64,000 nt of DNA from Hymenobacter metallilatus. Its GTDB lineage: Bacteria; Bacteroidota; Bacteroidia; Cytophagales; Hymenobacteraceae. The stretch covers positions 62,001 through 126,000 of the forward strand of contig NZ_RWIS01000016.1 of NCBI RefSeq assembly GCF_003944705.1. The letters are read 5' to 3'. This document shows positions 1 to 9,544 of the stretch, piece after piece. The notes under the pieces were generated by a model. The model saw only the letters and a program-made list of their open reading frames with translations. It had not been told where the DNA came from and did not search any database. Position 1 is the first letter of the stretch, and each line of letters starts with the position of its first letter. The position numbers and the translations under genes were made by a program.

Positions 1-2
1 TC

Positions 3-794
3 AGCATCGTGGGCGTGGCCGTGTCGTTCTACGTGGGCTTCAAGAACAGCAGCTCATATAGTCGCTTTTCCGAAGCCCGCCAGCTGTGGGGCGGGATTGT
101 CAACCGCAGTCGCAGCTGGACGATGCTGGTGCTGGGCCATACCCAGCCGGCCAACCTGGTGACGACCACCCTAGCGCAGCTGGCGTTTCAGCGACAACTG
201 GTGTACCGGCAGCTGGCCTGGGTCAATGCGCTACGCCTGCACCTGCGTCGTCAGCCTGAGCGCTGGCAGGCGGAGGTGGCACCCCTGCTCGACCCGGCCG
301 AGGCCACGCAGCTGCAACAGCTGGCCAATCCACCCGCTCAGCTGCTGCTGCGGCAAACGCAGGCCCTGCGCGAGGCCGAAGGGCTGTTCAGTGAGTTGCA
401 GCTGCGTACTCTGTGTGAAGAGCTACGCGAGATGACCAACCTGCAGGGCGGCTGTGAGCGCATCAAGAATACGCCGTTTCCCCGGCAGTATGCTTTTTCC
501 AGTCTGGTGTTCGTGTGGCTCTTTATTGCCCTACTGCCCCTGGGCTTGCTGGCCGAATTCGAGAAGCTGGGTCATGGCCACTACTGGCTGACCGTGCCGT
601 TCTCCGTGCTGGTATCCTGGGTGTTCATCACCATTGAGCTGGTGGGCCACATCAGCGAGGACCCGTTTGAGAACCGCATGAACGACGTGCCCATGACGGC
701 GCTCTGCCGCAGCATCGAGATTGATTTGCGCCAGATGCTGGGCGAACAGCAGGTGCCCGCGCCCGTGCAAGCTGAACACGGCATACTTTACTAG
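3..794 (+). CDS. Bestrophin family channel protein, 5' end outside window
   Basis: The reading frame is open from the first complete codon, so the gene begins upstream of the window. It matches the bestrophin (RFP-TM/UPF0187) family: an early GFKNSSSY segment followed by RFSEARQLWGG, then the CERIKNTPFPRQYAF and hydrophobic region and the HISEDPFENRMNDVPM segment near the C-terminus. Bacterial members are pentameric inner-membrane ion channels. The paralogue at 27628-28569 aligns over its whole length and shows that about 60 N-terminal residues are missing here. The two genes look roughly 80% identical at nucleotide level by eye, so the duplication is not recent. Confidence 0.9.
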   Translation, partial: SIVGVAVSFYVGFKNSSSYSRFSEARQLWGGIVNRSRSWTMLVLGHTQPANLVTTTLAQLAFQRQLVYRQLAWVNALRLHLRRQPERWQAEVAPLLDPAEATQLQQLANPPAQLLLRQTQALREAEGLFSELQLRTLCEELREMTNLQGGCERIKNTPFPRQYAFSSLVFVWLFIALLPLGLLAEFEKLGHGHYWLTVPFSVLVSWVFITIELVGHISEDPFENRMNDVPMTALCRSIEIDLRQMLGEQQVPAPVQAEHGILY

Positions 795-1410
795 CCGCCC
801 GTACTACACCCTGCTTTCTCCTTGCGCCTGACAGTAAGGCCCATATCCCTACGGACTGTAGCTACTCCACCTGCTAAAAGCTGTTTAAAGTCCGAAGATT
901 AACCACAGAGGGACGCTTGCCAAAGCAAGCCGGTTCACCGGTCCGGCTTCGGGTACGTCGGCTGTTGAGGCCAGGGCTTGTAAGCCGGTCTACCTGCGGT
1001 GGCAATTAGCGCAGGCAGGCCTGGTATCGGATACACCATCCCCGGAATTTGTTGCATAGTTTATCGTTAGGCAACCGGGAAGGGAGCGTAATGCGAGTAG
1101 CTCTATAGCAGGCTTCCTTTTCCGCGTACTCTCCTTACTATTGACCCTTCCCTGTATGAAGATCAAACAGCTTGAAAATGTATTGTATAGTCTGGCTGCA
1201 CGGGAGGCCAACGTATCAAGGGCAGAGATAACCAATGGTTGGCAGCAGTTAGAACCCCGCCTCGATGCACTGCAACTATCTACTCAGAATGGTGAGCAGG
1301 TAACTCAACACTACGTGGACCGCCCAGGGCCGCACGGCAGTCTGTCGAGTAAGGAAAAAACCGGTGCTGGTACCCCTTACCCACTGAATGCAGGCAAGGG
1401 GTGGAAACCT
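795..1410. other. Gene-poor stretch
   Basis: No convincing gene. The only candidate is a short plus-strand frame starting at the ATG at 1156 and running to 1428 (about 90 codons). It begins MKIKQLENVLYSLAARE, which looks protein-like, but the second half is low quality and it overlaps the end of the convergent gene at 1411. I left it uncalled. Confidence 0.4.
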
Positions 1411-2340
1411 TTATTGACAGGACTGTAGCAGTGCCGTTACGCTGAGCGTAGCGGTTGCATCGGTCGTATAGTTGTCATTGTTCACGCACACGTAGAGGCG
1501 ACGGGTACCGGCCGGCAACGCAAGGGGGCGGGTTTCCTGGGGGGTATTATCTGCTGCCCGAAAGCACACTTTGTCCTGGGTAATGGTGCCCTTGGTAGCG
1601 AGAAACTGCTGGGCCGCGCGCTCGTCGGGGGTAATATACCAGTGGCACTTGGTGCTAACCGTGGGTGGAGCATTGTTGCCTTGCTTGGTCAGGGCCGTGG
1701 CTGCGGTGCTCAACAGGGCGGGAGCCGCGGTTCCTCCACTGCCGGCTACCGCTGCCACCGCCAGTGCCGTTGACCAGGAAATAGGAGGCTGGCCTTCGTC
1801 GCGTACGTCCAGCTTATAGATAATACCGACTGTGCCGACCGGCAGGTCTACCGTGAATACTTTCCGGCTGGTGTGCATGCAGTTGCTGCAGTGGATGGAA
1901 GCTGTGCTCAGGGGCAGCGCGTCCTGCAGCACGGATGTACACTTGATTTCGCGGCCGTCCTCATGCCAGCTGCGAAAATCAGCTTGTTGTAGGCCATTTA
2001 TGTACGTTCCGCGAAAACTCATCTGGCCGTTTTCGTGCCAGCCGCAGCACAGCCCGGTGGGCTTGTCCGGGGCTTCACTGGCCATTTTTCCTTCCCACTG
2101 CTTTTTCCAGGAAGGATAGAAGTAGTCGCGCACGGTGCCCACCGTTTTGCCGGCAGCATCATGGCGGGCAATCCGAGCATAGGAAATCTCTTCCAGGGTC
2201 TCGGTGCGCTCCCAGTCACGGTCAAAATACACGGTGTCGGCCGGTGGTAAGCTGACAGCTGCCGGCTTGGGCCGCTGCGCCAGTGCGGAAGTCAGCGATA
2301 GAAGCAGAAGAAGGACGTACAGAGCGCAGCGTTTGGCCAT
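1411..2340 (-). CDS. Secreted protein with MORN/YwqK-like repeats, unknown function
   Basis: The start is placed at the ATG at 2340 because it gives a clean signal peptide (MAKRCALYVLLLLLSLTSALAQ). The middle carries two YwqK-antitoxin/MORN-like units, WHENGQMSFRGTYINGLQ and FRSWHEDGRE, which in Bacteroidota occur in many exported proteins of unknown role. A CSNCMH segment and a Gly/Ala-rich hydrophobic stretch follow, and the last third looks like a beta-rich domain. No catalytic motif is visible. It stands alone on the minus strand, divergent from the imelysin operon. Periplasmic or outer-membrane location is inferred only from the signal peptide. Confidence 0.7.
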   Translation of the reverse strand: MAKRCALYVLLLLLSLTSALAQRPKPAAVSLPPADTVYFDRDWERTETLEEISYARIARHDAAGKTVGTVRDYFYPSWKKQWEGKMASEAPDKPTGLCCGWHENGQMSFRGTYINGLQQADFRSWHEDGREIKCTSVLQDALPLSTASIHCSNCMHTSRKVFTVDLPVGTVGIIYKLDVRDEGQPPISWSTALAVAAVAGSGGTAAPALLSTAATALTKQGNNAPPTVSTKCHWYITPDERAAQQFLATKGTITQDKVCFRAADNTPQETRPLALPAGTRRLYVCVNNDNYTTDATATLSVTALLQSCQ

Positions 2341-2501
2341 AGAAAACCGGAGGATGGATAGCAAATAGAATTACGCAGGGTAAAGATAAAGCCTTGATCA
2401 CCGCTACCAAATCCACACAGCCAGCCAGCAGCTTTTAATAAAAACAACAGCATGTAGCTTCCCTATTTATTTAGATCCTTTACAAAAAAACTTTGCCCTT
2501 A

Positions 2502-2535
2502 TTTGGAATAATAACAAATAAGCTATTTACCTTTG
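2502..2535 (+). promoter_or_regulatory. Bacteroidota-type promoter of the imelysin operon
   Basis: TTTG at 2502-2505 and TACCTTTG at 2528-2535 match the Bacteroidota -33 (TTTG) and -7 (TAnnTTTG) elements, with a 22-nt gap that is slightly longer than the usual 19-21. Transcription would start around 2542, giving a leader of about 30 nt to the ATG at 2571. Confidence 0.6.
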
Positions 2536-2570
2536 GGTACCATTTGACCTCCTTCGCTAATCCCGTTCCC

Positions 2571-3719
2571 ATGACGTTTAAGTACGTTCCTGCTACGCTG
2601 CTGGCCCTGACCGTAGCTCTGAGTTCCTGCGACAAGAATGACACCGAGTCGGCTCCAGTACTGCGCGCCAAAATGGACGCCGGCACGCTGACGGCCTCTT
2701 CCAAGTACACGGAATCATTCAAGGATGCCAGCGGGCAGTCGACGGTGGAGTTGACAAGCTCGAACCAGCGCCTGGATATGTTTTCGGAGCTGAATTCGTA
2801 CATGGCGCTGGTGGCTGTGGCCGCTCCTGCCACCCCTTCCACGCTGGACGTGACCAAGCTGCGCGGTTACTACGCCAACACCGGCGGCTACTTCACCGGC
2901 ACCGGCCTGAATGCCTCGGGCCTGTCGTTGCGAACCACCACGGCGGCCTCCTTCCCCGCCACGAACGCCGAAACGGTGCGCACCTACGTGGACACCAAGC
3001 TGACTCAGCTGGCCACGGCCAGCCAGTCGGTGAATAACGTGGCCACGCCCGGCTCAGCCGGGCGCCTGGGCCGCTACCTGGTAGACGGCAACGGCATCGA
3101 GGTGAACCAGGTCATTCAGAAGGCGCTGATTGGCGCGTTGCTGCTCGACCAGATTGACAACGTGCTGCTGACCGACAACGCCCTGAAGGCAAACAACAGC
3201 AAAGTAGTAGACGGCAAGTCCTACTCCGAGCTGGAACACAACTGGGACCTAGCCTACGGCTACCTGACGGCCAACGCCATCATGACCACTGACATCAGCC
3301 TGACGCCCCGCGAGCGGTTCCTGGCCGGCTACCTCAACGAGAAAAACCCCACGGCCTCGCCCGCGGTGTACATGGCTTTCCTAAAGGGCCGTGCGGCCAT
3401 CGTCAACAACGACGCGGCCGGCGTGAAAACCCAGGCCGACCTTATCCGCACGGAGCTGGAGAAAACCATTGCACTGGCGGCGGTGTCTTACCTGAGCAAC
3501 TGGAAGTCGGCTTCCACGCTCGACGTGAAAGCCCACGCCCTGGGCGAAGGTCTCGGCTTCATCTACTCGCTGCGCTTCTGCACCAAGTACGGCGCCGACG
3601 CGGCGTTTTCCGACAACCTGCTCACGGACCTGACCTCGGGCACCAACGGCACCTGGAGCCTTACCAACGCCCAGGCCGACGTGGCCATCAACGCCATCAA
3701 AACCAAGTTTAGCATTTAA
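2571..3719 (+). CDS. DUF4856 domain lipoprotein
   Basis: Start at 2571 chosen because it opens a lipoprotein signal (ALTVALSSCDKN, lipobox Cys). The mature part resembles DUF4856: a TLTASSKYTESFKDASGQ region, an AGRLGRYLVDGNGIEVNQ segment and a helical body containing ELEHNWDLAYGYL. It is about 380 residues, normal for the family. In Bacteroidota this family sits beside imelysin, HTTM and TonB-receptor genes, exactly as here, which points to an envelope role in metal (probably iron) acquisition. The biochemical role is not established. It is the first gene of a four-gene operon, about 100 nt before the imelysin gene. Confidence 0.88.
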   Translation: MTFKYVPATLLALTVALSSCDKNDTESAPVLRAKMDAGTLTASSKYTESFKDASGQSTVELTSSNQRLDMFSELNSYMALVAVAAPATPSTLDVTKLRGYYANTGGYFTGTGLNASGLSLRTTTAASFPATNAETVRTYVDTKLTQLATASQSVNNVATPGSAGRLGRYLVDGNGIEVNQVIQKALIGALLLDQIDNVLLTDNALKANNSKVVDGKSYSELEHNWDLAYGYLTANAIMTTDISLTPRERFLAGYLNEKNPTASPAVYMAFLKGRAAIVNNDAAGVKTQADLIRTELEKTIALAAVSYLSNWKSASTLDVKAHALGEGLGFIYSLRFCTKYGADAAFSDNLLTDLTSGTNGTWSLTNAQADVAINAIKTKFSI

Positions 3720-3817
3720 CATTTTTTGGCCCGCTTGCCGCAAGCGGACCCAAGGCCAACGAATCAGGCAGCCCCGGCTGCGTGGTCCGTTGGCCTTCGC
3801 CACGAAAAATTGCCCCG

Positions 3818-4930
3818 ATGAAAAAGACCGCTTTGTTTGCGCTGCTGCTCCTATTTACAGCCGTGGGCATCTTCAGCTGCCAGAAAGACTCCGGCGTGGA
3901 CCCGGCCGGATCCGACGCGACGGTGGACCGCAAAGCGCTGCTCACGCAGTGGGCCGACAGCCTGGTAAAACCCGGCTACCAGCGCTTTAACGACAAGATG
4001 GCGGTGCTCAAAACCAAGACGACGGCCTTCACGGCGGCGCCCACCCCGGCTACGCTGCTGGACGCGCGCCAGGCCTGGCAGACGGCTTACCTGGAGTGGC
4101 AGAAGGTGGAGCTGTTTGAGTTTGGCCCGGCCGAGTCGGTGAGCCTGCGTAACCACTTCAACATCTACCCGGCCGACGCGGCGGGCATCAACCGCAACAT
4201 CATCACCGGCACCTACGACTTTGAGGTGGCCACGGCTATTCCCCAGCAGGGCTTTCCCGCGCTGGACTACCTGCTCAACGGTGTGGCCATGGGCGACGCG
4301 GCCATCGTGCAGCAGTACGTGGCCTCCGCCGGCCACCGCCGCTACCTCACCGACGTGGTGGCCAAGATGGACCAGACGTTTGGCACGGTCTACTCCCAAT
4401 GGAACAGTTCCTACCGGGACACCTTTATCAACAACGCCGGCACCGACGCCAGCTCATCGCTCTCGCGCGTAATCAATGCCTATTCGCTCTACTTCGAGCG
4501 CTACCTGCGCGCCGGCAAGGTGGGCATTCCGGCCGGCACCATGACCGGCACGCCCCGCCCCGAAAAGATTGAGGCCTACTACCTCAAGGGTACGCTGCCG
4601 CTGCAGCTGGCCACCACGGCCCACGCCACCGTGCAAAGCTTCTTCAACGGCCGTGCGGGCCGGCCCTCGCTGAAAAGCTACCTCGATGCGCTCGGCGCCA
4701 AGGACAGCCGCTCGGGCCAGAGCCTGACGAGCATCGTCAACACGCAGTTTGGCGTTTCGGCCCAGCAGCTCAGCTCCCTGGGCCCCGACTTGTTCACCAC
4801 CATCACGGCCCGCAATGCCGATGCGGTGGCTTCCTACAACGAGATGCAAAAGGCCGTGCGCCTGATTAAGGTGGACATGACCTCGGCCCTGGGCATCACG
4901 GTGACCTACGTCGACAACGACGGCGACTAA
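3818..4930 (+). CDS. Imelysin family lipoprotein (M75-like)
   Basis: Start at 3818 gives a lipoprotein signal (MKKTALFALLLLFTAVGIFSC). The mature protein shows the imelysin pattern: an early helical region with the AWQTAYLEWQKVELFEFGPAE segment, then QGFPALDYLLNG (the family's GFxALEYLL motif) and a second helical repeat near YLKGTLPLQLATT. Imelysins are iron-regulated exported proteins related to EfeO and are thought to bind metal rather than act as peptidases. The stop codon overlaps the next gene by one base (TAATG at 4928), so the two are translationally coupled. Confidence 0.9.
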   Translation: MKKTALFALLLLFTAVGIFSCQKDSGVDPAGSDATVDRKALLTQWADSLVKPGYQRFNDKMAVLKTKTTAFTAAPTPATLLDARQAWQTAYLEWQKVELFEFGPAESVSLRNHFNIYPADAAGINRNIITGTYDFEVATAIPQQGFPALDYLLNGVAMGDAAIVQQYVASAGHRRYLTDVVAKMDQTFGTVYSQWNSSYRDTFINNAGTDASSSLSRVINAYSLYFERYLRAGKVGIPAGTMTGTPRPEKIEAYYLKGTLPLQLATTAHATVQSFFNGRAGRPSLKSYLDALGAKDSRSGQSLTSIVNTQFGVSAQQLSSLGPDLFTTITARNADAVASYNEMQKAVRLIKVDMTSALGITVTYVDNDGD

Positions 4931-6294
4931 TGCAGAGCAGTCCGCTGCAGCGCTACCTCCACCGCTATACCCCAGCTGCCCCGCTGGCTACGTTCCGGAT
5001 GGCCTTTGGCCTTTTGGTACTGGCCAGCGTGGTGCGTTTCTGGGCCAAGGGGTGGATTGCGGAACTCTACCTGAAGCCTAAGTTTTTCTTCGCCTACTAC
5101 GGCTTCGAGTGGGTGCGGCCCCTAGGTCCCTACACGTACGGGCTGTTCGTTTTCTGCGGGGTGTGCGCGCTACTCGTAACCCTGGGCTACTGGTACCGCA
5201 CGGCCGCGGCGGGCTTGTTTGTGAGCTTCACCTACATCGAGCTCATGGACAAAAGCACCTACCTCAACCACTACTACTTCGTGAGTGTGGTGGCCCTGCT
5301 GCTGCTGGTGCTGCCGGCCGGCCGCTACTTTTCCCTGAATGCCCACCTGAATCCGGCCCGCTGGCGCAGTGAGGTGCCCCGCTGGACGGTGGACGCGCTA
5401 CGCCTGCTCATGGGCATTGTGTACTGCTACGCCGGCCTGGCCAAGCTCAACTCCGACTGGCTGGTGCATGCCATGCCGCTGCGCATCTGGCTGCCGGCCA
5501 AAAACGACTTGCCCATTATCGGCCCGTTGCTGGACCGGGTGTGGGTGGCCTACGCCTTCAGCTGGTTTGGGGCCTTCTATGACCTGACGGTGCCGTTTTT
5601 CCTGCTGAACCGCCGCACCCGGCTCTGGGCCTACGTCACGGTGGTGGTCTTTCACGTGCTCACGGCCGTGCTGTTTCCCATCGGCATGTTTCCGTATGTG
5701 ATGATGGTGGCGGCGCTGGTTTTCTTTCCGGCAGAGGCTCATGAACGGTTTCTTGCCCGGCTGCGCGGCTGGTGGAATACGACCCCGGCGGCCCGACCTT
5801 CGATGTCCCTGGTGTATGCCCCGCGGACCCGGCAGGCCCTGCTACTGGTACTGGGCGTGTTCTTTGTGGTGCAGCTGCTGCTGCCCTTTCGTTACCTGCT
5901 TTATCCGCACGAACTGTTCTGGACCGAAGAGGGCTACCGCTTTTCCTGGCGGGTGATGCTGATGGAAAAGATGGGGCAGGTGCAGTTCAAGGTCGTGGAC
6001 TCCGCTACCGGCCGGGCCCGACTGGTGAATAACTACGAGCACCTGAGTGTGCTGCAGGAAAAGATGATGAGCACGCAGCCCGACATGCTGGTGCAGTTTG
6101 CCCACTACCTGCGCGACTACTACGCCCGGCGCGGCGTGCACAACCCAAAAGTTTACGCCGATGCTTACGTGAGCCTGAACGGGCGTCTGGGCAAAAGCTT
6201 TATTGACCCCACCGTAGATTTGGCCCGCGTCACCGACGATTTACGGCCCAAGCCCTGGATTTTACCCTTTGACGATGAGATTTCCGGTTTATAG
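4930..6294 (+). CDS. HTTM domain membrane protein
   Basis: A 454-residue multi-spanning protein beginning MQSSPLQRYLHRYTPAAPLA, with the HTTM (horizontally transferred transmembrane, vitamin-K-carboxylase-like) features: an amphipathic N-terminal PLATFRMAFGLLVLASVVRF segment, an LNHYYFVSVVALLLLVLPAGR helix, and CYAGLAKLNSDWL. The C-terminal roughly 130 residues after the last helix are soluble and contain EEGYRFSWRVMLMEK, typical of these proteins. The start ATG overlaps the imelysin stop, and the end overlaps the TonB receptor start by 20 nt. Function in the operon is unknown; a role in maturing or anchoring the imelysin/DUF4856 lipoproteins is only inference. Confidence 0.88.
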   Translation: MQSSPLQRYLHRYTPAAPLATFRMAFGLLVLASVVRFWAKGWIAELYLKPKFFFAYYGFEWVRPLGPYTYGLFVFCGVCALLVTLGYWYRTAAAGLFVSFTYIELMDKSTYLNHYYFVSVVALLLLVLPAGRYFSLNAHLNPARWRSEVPRWTVDALRLLMGIVYCYAGLAKLNSDWLVHAMPLRIWLPAKNDLPIIGPLLDRVWVAYAFSWFGAFYDLTVPFFLLNRRTRLWAYVTVVVFHVLTAVLFPIGMFPYVMMVAALVFFPAEAHERFLARLRGWWNTTPAARPSMSLVYAPRTRQALLLVLGVFFVVQLLLPFRYLLYPHELFWTEEGYRFSWRVMLMEKMGQVQFKVVDSATGRARLVNNYEHLSVLQEKMMSTQPDMLVQFAHYLRDYYARRGVHNPKVYADAYVSLNGRLGKSFIDPTVDLARVTDDLRPKPWILPFDDEISGL

Positions 6295-8731
6295 CGTGGC
6301 CCTGGCCGCGAGCGTGTTGTCCACCCTGACGGCCGTGGCCCAGCAAGCCAGCCTGCAGGGCCGGGTGCGCGAAACCGATACCGGCCGGCCCGTGGTGGGC
6401 TGCGAGGTGTACGTGCGCGGCTCCCGCCAGATTGCCCGCACCGACTCGGCCGGTCTGTTCACCATTGCGAAGCTCCCGGCCGGCCGCCAGCAGCTGCAGT
6501 TTTCCTCCATCGGCCACGAGCCGTTGAAAACGGAGGTGGACGTGCCGGCCGACGGCAGCCTTGTAGACTTTACGCTTCAGCGCCGCGAGCGGCAACTCAA
6601 GGAAGTGGTAGTGGCGGCACCGCAAACACGATTTGGGCCGCAGCGCCTGCGTGAGGTGGAGGGCACGGCCATTTTCGCGGCCAAGAAGTCGGACGTCATC
6701 GTGCCCGACAACTTAGTGGCCAACCTGGCTACCAACAACGCCCGGCAGGTGTATGCCCGGGTAGCGGGGCTCAACATCTGGGAAAGCGACCAGGGCGGCC
6801 TGCAGCTCAGCATCGGGGGCCGGGGCCTTGACCCCAACCGCACCAGCAACTTCAACGTGCGGCAAAACAACTACGACATCTCGGCCGACGCGCTGGGCTA
6901 CCCCGAGAGCTACTACACGCCGCCCGTGGAGGCCATCAAACGCATTCAGCTGGTACGCGGAGCCGCCTCCCTGCAGTACGGCACCCAGTTCGGCGGCCTG
7001 CTCAACTTCGAGCTGCGCGCGCCGGAGCCGGATAAGACCGTCAGCGTGGTGTCGCGGCAGACGGTGGGCTCCTACGGGTTTTTCAACTCGTTCAACAGCG
7101 TGAGCGGCACGGTGAAGAAGCTCAGCTACTACGCCTTCGCCCAGTACAAGGGCGGCGACGGCTGGCGCCCCAACTCGCACTTCGACTCCAAAACGGCCTA
7201 CGCCGACGTGCGGTACCAGTTCGCCGAGAACTTCAAAGTCGGCGCTCAGGTCACCCACATGGACTACCTGGCCCAGCAGCCGGGTGGGCTGAGCGACGCG
7301 CAGTACGCCCAGAACGCCCGGCAGTCCAACCGCGAGCGGAACTGGTTTGCCGTGGACTGGAACCTGTTCAACGCCTCGGCCGACTGGAAGCTGACGCCGC
7401 AATCGAATATCAACGTGCTGGCTTTTGGGCTGCGGGCCACGCGCAAGTCCCTGGGCTTTCGGCCCAACCAGGTGGCGCTGCCCGACAACAACACCTACCT
7501 GCGTGACCTGATTACCGGAGAGTTTCAGAACTACGGCGTGGAAGCCCGCTACCTGAACCGCTACGCCCTGGGCACCGGCAGCAAAAGTGGCGTGCTGCTG
7601 CTGGGCAGCCGCTACTACCACGGCTATAACCATAGCGTGCAAGGGTTTGGTCCCACGGGCCGCGGCGCGGACTTCCGCTTCGTGGGTCCCGAGGGGGTGA
7701 CGTTCGCCAACGGCTTCTCGGACTTCGAGTTTCCCAACCAGAACGTGGCCGTCTTTGCCGAAAACATCTTCTACCTGAGCGATAAGGTTTCGGTGACGCC
7801 CGGGGTGCGCTACGAGTACATCCGCACTACCTCCAAGGGCACTTACGGCACCGTGATTCGCGACAACGCCGACAACATCGACGCCATCACCCAGAACAAC
7901 GAGCAGCGCCTGAGCCCGCGCGGCTTCGTGCTGGGCGGCATCGGCGTGAGCTACAAGCCCGTGGAAACGCGGGAGCTCTACGGCAACATCTCGCAGAACT
8001 ACCGTTCCATCACGTTCTCGGACATGCGCATCGCCAACCCCTCGGCCGTCATCGACCCCAACCTGCAGGACGAGCGCGGCTACTCAGCCGACCTGGGCCT
8101 GCGCGGGGAGCAGGGCCAGTGGCTGACCTACGACGTGAGCTTGTTTGCCCTGCAGTACGGCAACCGCATCGGCGAAGTGCAGACCTACGACGCCGCCGAC
8201 CGGGTGCTGCGCCGCCGCAGCAACGTGGGCCGCGCCCTGATTCTGGGGGTGGAGTCCTACGCCGAAGTGGACCTGCTGCGGGCCCTGCGCCCCACGGCCG
8301 AGCCGGGCTGGTGGTCGCTGGCCACCTTCGGCAACCTGGCCCTGATTCGGGGCCGCTACACGCAAAGCGACATAGCAGGGGTGAAGGGCAATCCGGTCGA
8401 ATTTGTGCCCGCTATCAACCTCAAGGCCGGTGCCCGGGTGGGGGTTGGGCCGTTCAAGGGTTCATTGCAGGCCACCTACTTGTCGAAGCAGTATACCGAC
8501 GCGACGAAAGCCGAACTAGGGGGCGTATCGGCGGTCGTGGGCCGCATTCCGGCTTACACGGTGCTCGATGCCTCGGTTTCCTGGGAGCGGCGCTGGCTCA
8601 AGCTGGAAGGCAGCGTGAACAACCTGGCCAACGCCGTCTATTTCACCCGCCGCGCCACCGGCTACCCCGGCCCCGGTATCCTGCCTTCCGACGGCCGCAG
8701 CTTGTTTCTGACGGTAGCCGTAAAGTGGTAA
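6275..8731 (+). CDS. TonB-dependent receptor with N-terminal carboxypeptidase-regulatory-like domain (FecA type)
   Basis: Start taken at the ATG at 6275, just inside a slightly longer frame that opens with TTG; it yields a signal peptide ending TAVAQQ. After that come a CarboxypepD_reg-like beta-sandwich (about residues 25-110: LQGRVRETDTGRPVVGCEVYV), a plug domain with IGGRGLDPNRTSNF and LVRGAASLQYGTQFGG, and a 22-strand barrel ending in the aromatic-terminated strand SLFLTVAVKW. About 818 residues. It would import an iron or other metal chelate across the outer membrane using TonB energy. As last gene of the DUF4856-imelysin-HTTM operon it probably supplies the uptake route for the metal handled by imelysin. 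Confidence 0.92.
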   Translation: MRFPVYSVALAASVLSTLTAVAQQASLQGRVRETDTGRPVVGCEVYVRGSRQIARTDSAGLFTIAKLPAGRQQLQFSSIGHEPLKTEVDVPADGSLVDFTLQRRERQLKEVVVAAPQTRFGPQRLREVEGTAIFAAKKSDVIVPDNLVANLATNNARQVYARVAGLNIWESDQGGLQLSIGGRGLDPNRTSNFNVRQNNYDISADALGYPESYYTPPVEAIKRIQLVRGAASLQYGTQFGGLLNFELRAPEPDKTVSVVSRQTVGSYGFFNSFNSVSGTVKKLSYYAFAQYKGGDGWRPNSHFDSKTAYADVRYQFAENFKVGAQVTHMDYLAQQPGGLSDAQYAQNARQSNRERNWFAVDWNLFNASADWKLTPQSNINVLAFGLRATRKSLGFRPNQVALPDNNTYLRDLITGEFQNYGVEARYLNRYALGTGSKSGVLLLGSRYYHGYNHSVQGFGPTGRGADFRFVGPEGVTFANGFSDFEFPNQNVAVFAENIFYLSDKVSVTPGVRYEYIRTTSKGTYGTVIRDNADNIDAITQNNEQRLSPRGFVLGGIGVSYKPVETRELYGNISQNYRSITFSDMRIANPSAVIDPNLQDERGYSADLGLRGEQGQWLTYDVSLFALQYGNRIGEVQTYDAADRVLRRRSNVGRALILGVESYAEVDLLRALRPTAEPGWWSLATFGNLALIRGRYTQSDIAGVKGNPVEFVPAINLKAGARVGVGPFKGSLQATYLSKQYTDATKAELGGVSAVVGRIPAYTVLDASVSWERRWLKLEGSVNNLANAVYFTRRATGYPGPGILPSDGRSLFLTVAVKW

Positions 8732-8753
8732 CGGATAGCCAGGCCTTACGCAC

Positions 8754-9461
8754 ATGAAACCAGCAACTATACCGATAGACCGGGTGCTGCGGGCGTGGCC
8801 CCAGCTGCGCGGCCACTTTCGCGACCGTCCGCAGATTTCGGAAATGGAGCTGCTAGCCTTTTTCCAAGGGGCGGTGCCCGAGGTCACGGCCGCCGTTTGG
8901 CCAGCGGTCCGGCAGAGACTCATACGCAGCCAGCTATTGCACGAAGCAGCACCGGGCCTGCTCTCGTTTGAACCAACCCCCATTGCCAATGCCCTGAAAC
9001 CGATGCTGGCGCCCGAATGGCTGGCGTTGTGGCAGCAGCTGCAAGCTAGGCTGTCCTTGCCAGCGGGTTGCCTGTGGTCTACCCGCTGGCTGCAGCCGTT
9101 TCTCCCCAATATGCCTGCCCTTCTCGTGGTGGAAGTGCGCTGGGCCGAACTCCGCTGGGCTGAACGCCTGCTGACTACTTTCCCGCTGCCAGACCCCGTG
9201 GTAGCACGGGCCTGGCAGCGGTTTTCACCCGTGCGGCAGGTGCGGGGCATTCCCACGGCCCGCCTGGAAAAAATGCTCGTCGACGCAGCCCTGCTGCCGG
9301 AGCTGGCCGCGGCTACTTCGGATATGGCACTTACGGCGTCGCTGGCCACGCTACTCCCCCATCAGGGCCTCAACCAGCCGCTGCTGCTGCAGTACGCGGC
9401 CCGCTGTGGTATCGAACCCCGCTGGACGGCGTTGCTGAATGCGGCCTTAAACCCGGCTTGA
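8754..9461 (+). CDS. DUF6577 family protein (AbiEi-like architecture)
   Basis: 235 residues. The order of segments fits DUF6577: an N-terminal winged-helix-like part (LRGHFRDRPQISEMELLAFF, then LIRSQLLHEAAPGLLSFEP), a middle WSTRWLQPFLPNMPALLVVEV strand, and the C-terminal IPTARLEKMLVDAALLPEL helix, resembling AbiEi-type antitoxins where the same helix follows the nucleotidyltransferase-partner region. No toxin partner is encoded next to it. It follows the TonB receptor by 22 nt but its role in that operon is doubtful. Confidence 0.65.
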   Translation: MKPATIPIDRVLRAWPQLRGHFRDRPQISEMELLAFFQGAVPEVTAAVWPAVRQRLIRSQLLHEAAPGLLSFEPTPIANALKPMLAPEWLALWQQLQARLSLPAGCLWSTRWLQPFLPNMPALLVVEVRWAELRWAERLLTTFPLPDPVVARAWQRFSPVRQVRGIPTARLEKMLVDAALLPELAAATSDMALTASLATLLPHQGLNQPLLLQYAARCGIEPRWTALLNAALNPA

Positions 9462-9544
9462 GCGCGCCGGCGGATTTTCGCGGCGCCCGGAAATGCTGCT
9501 GCGCCTGCGGGCCGACCCGATGAGAGCGGGAATTGGTATCCTGT

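Noticed and set aside
6713..7642. 309-codon open frame on the minus strand
   Set aside because: It lies wholly within the TonB receptor gene; a shadow created by high GC codon bias.
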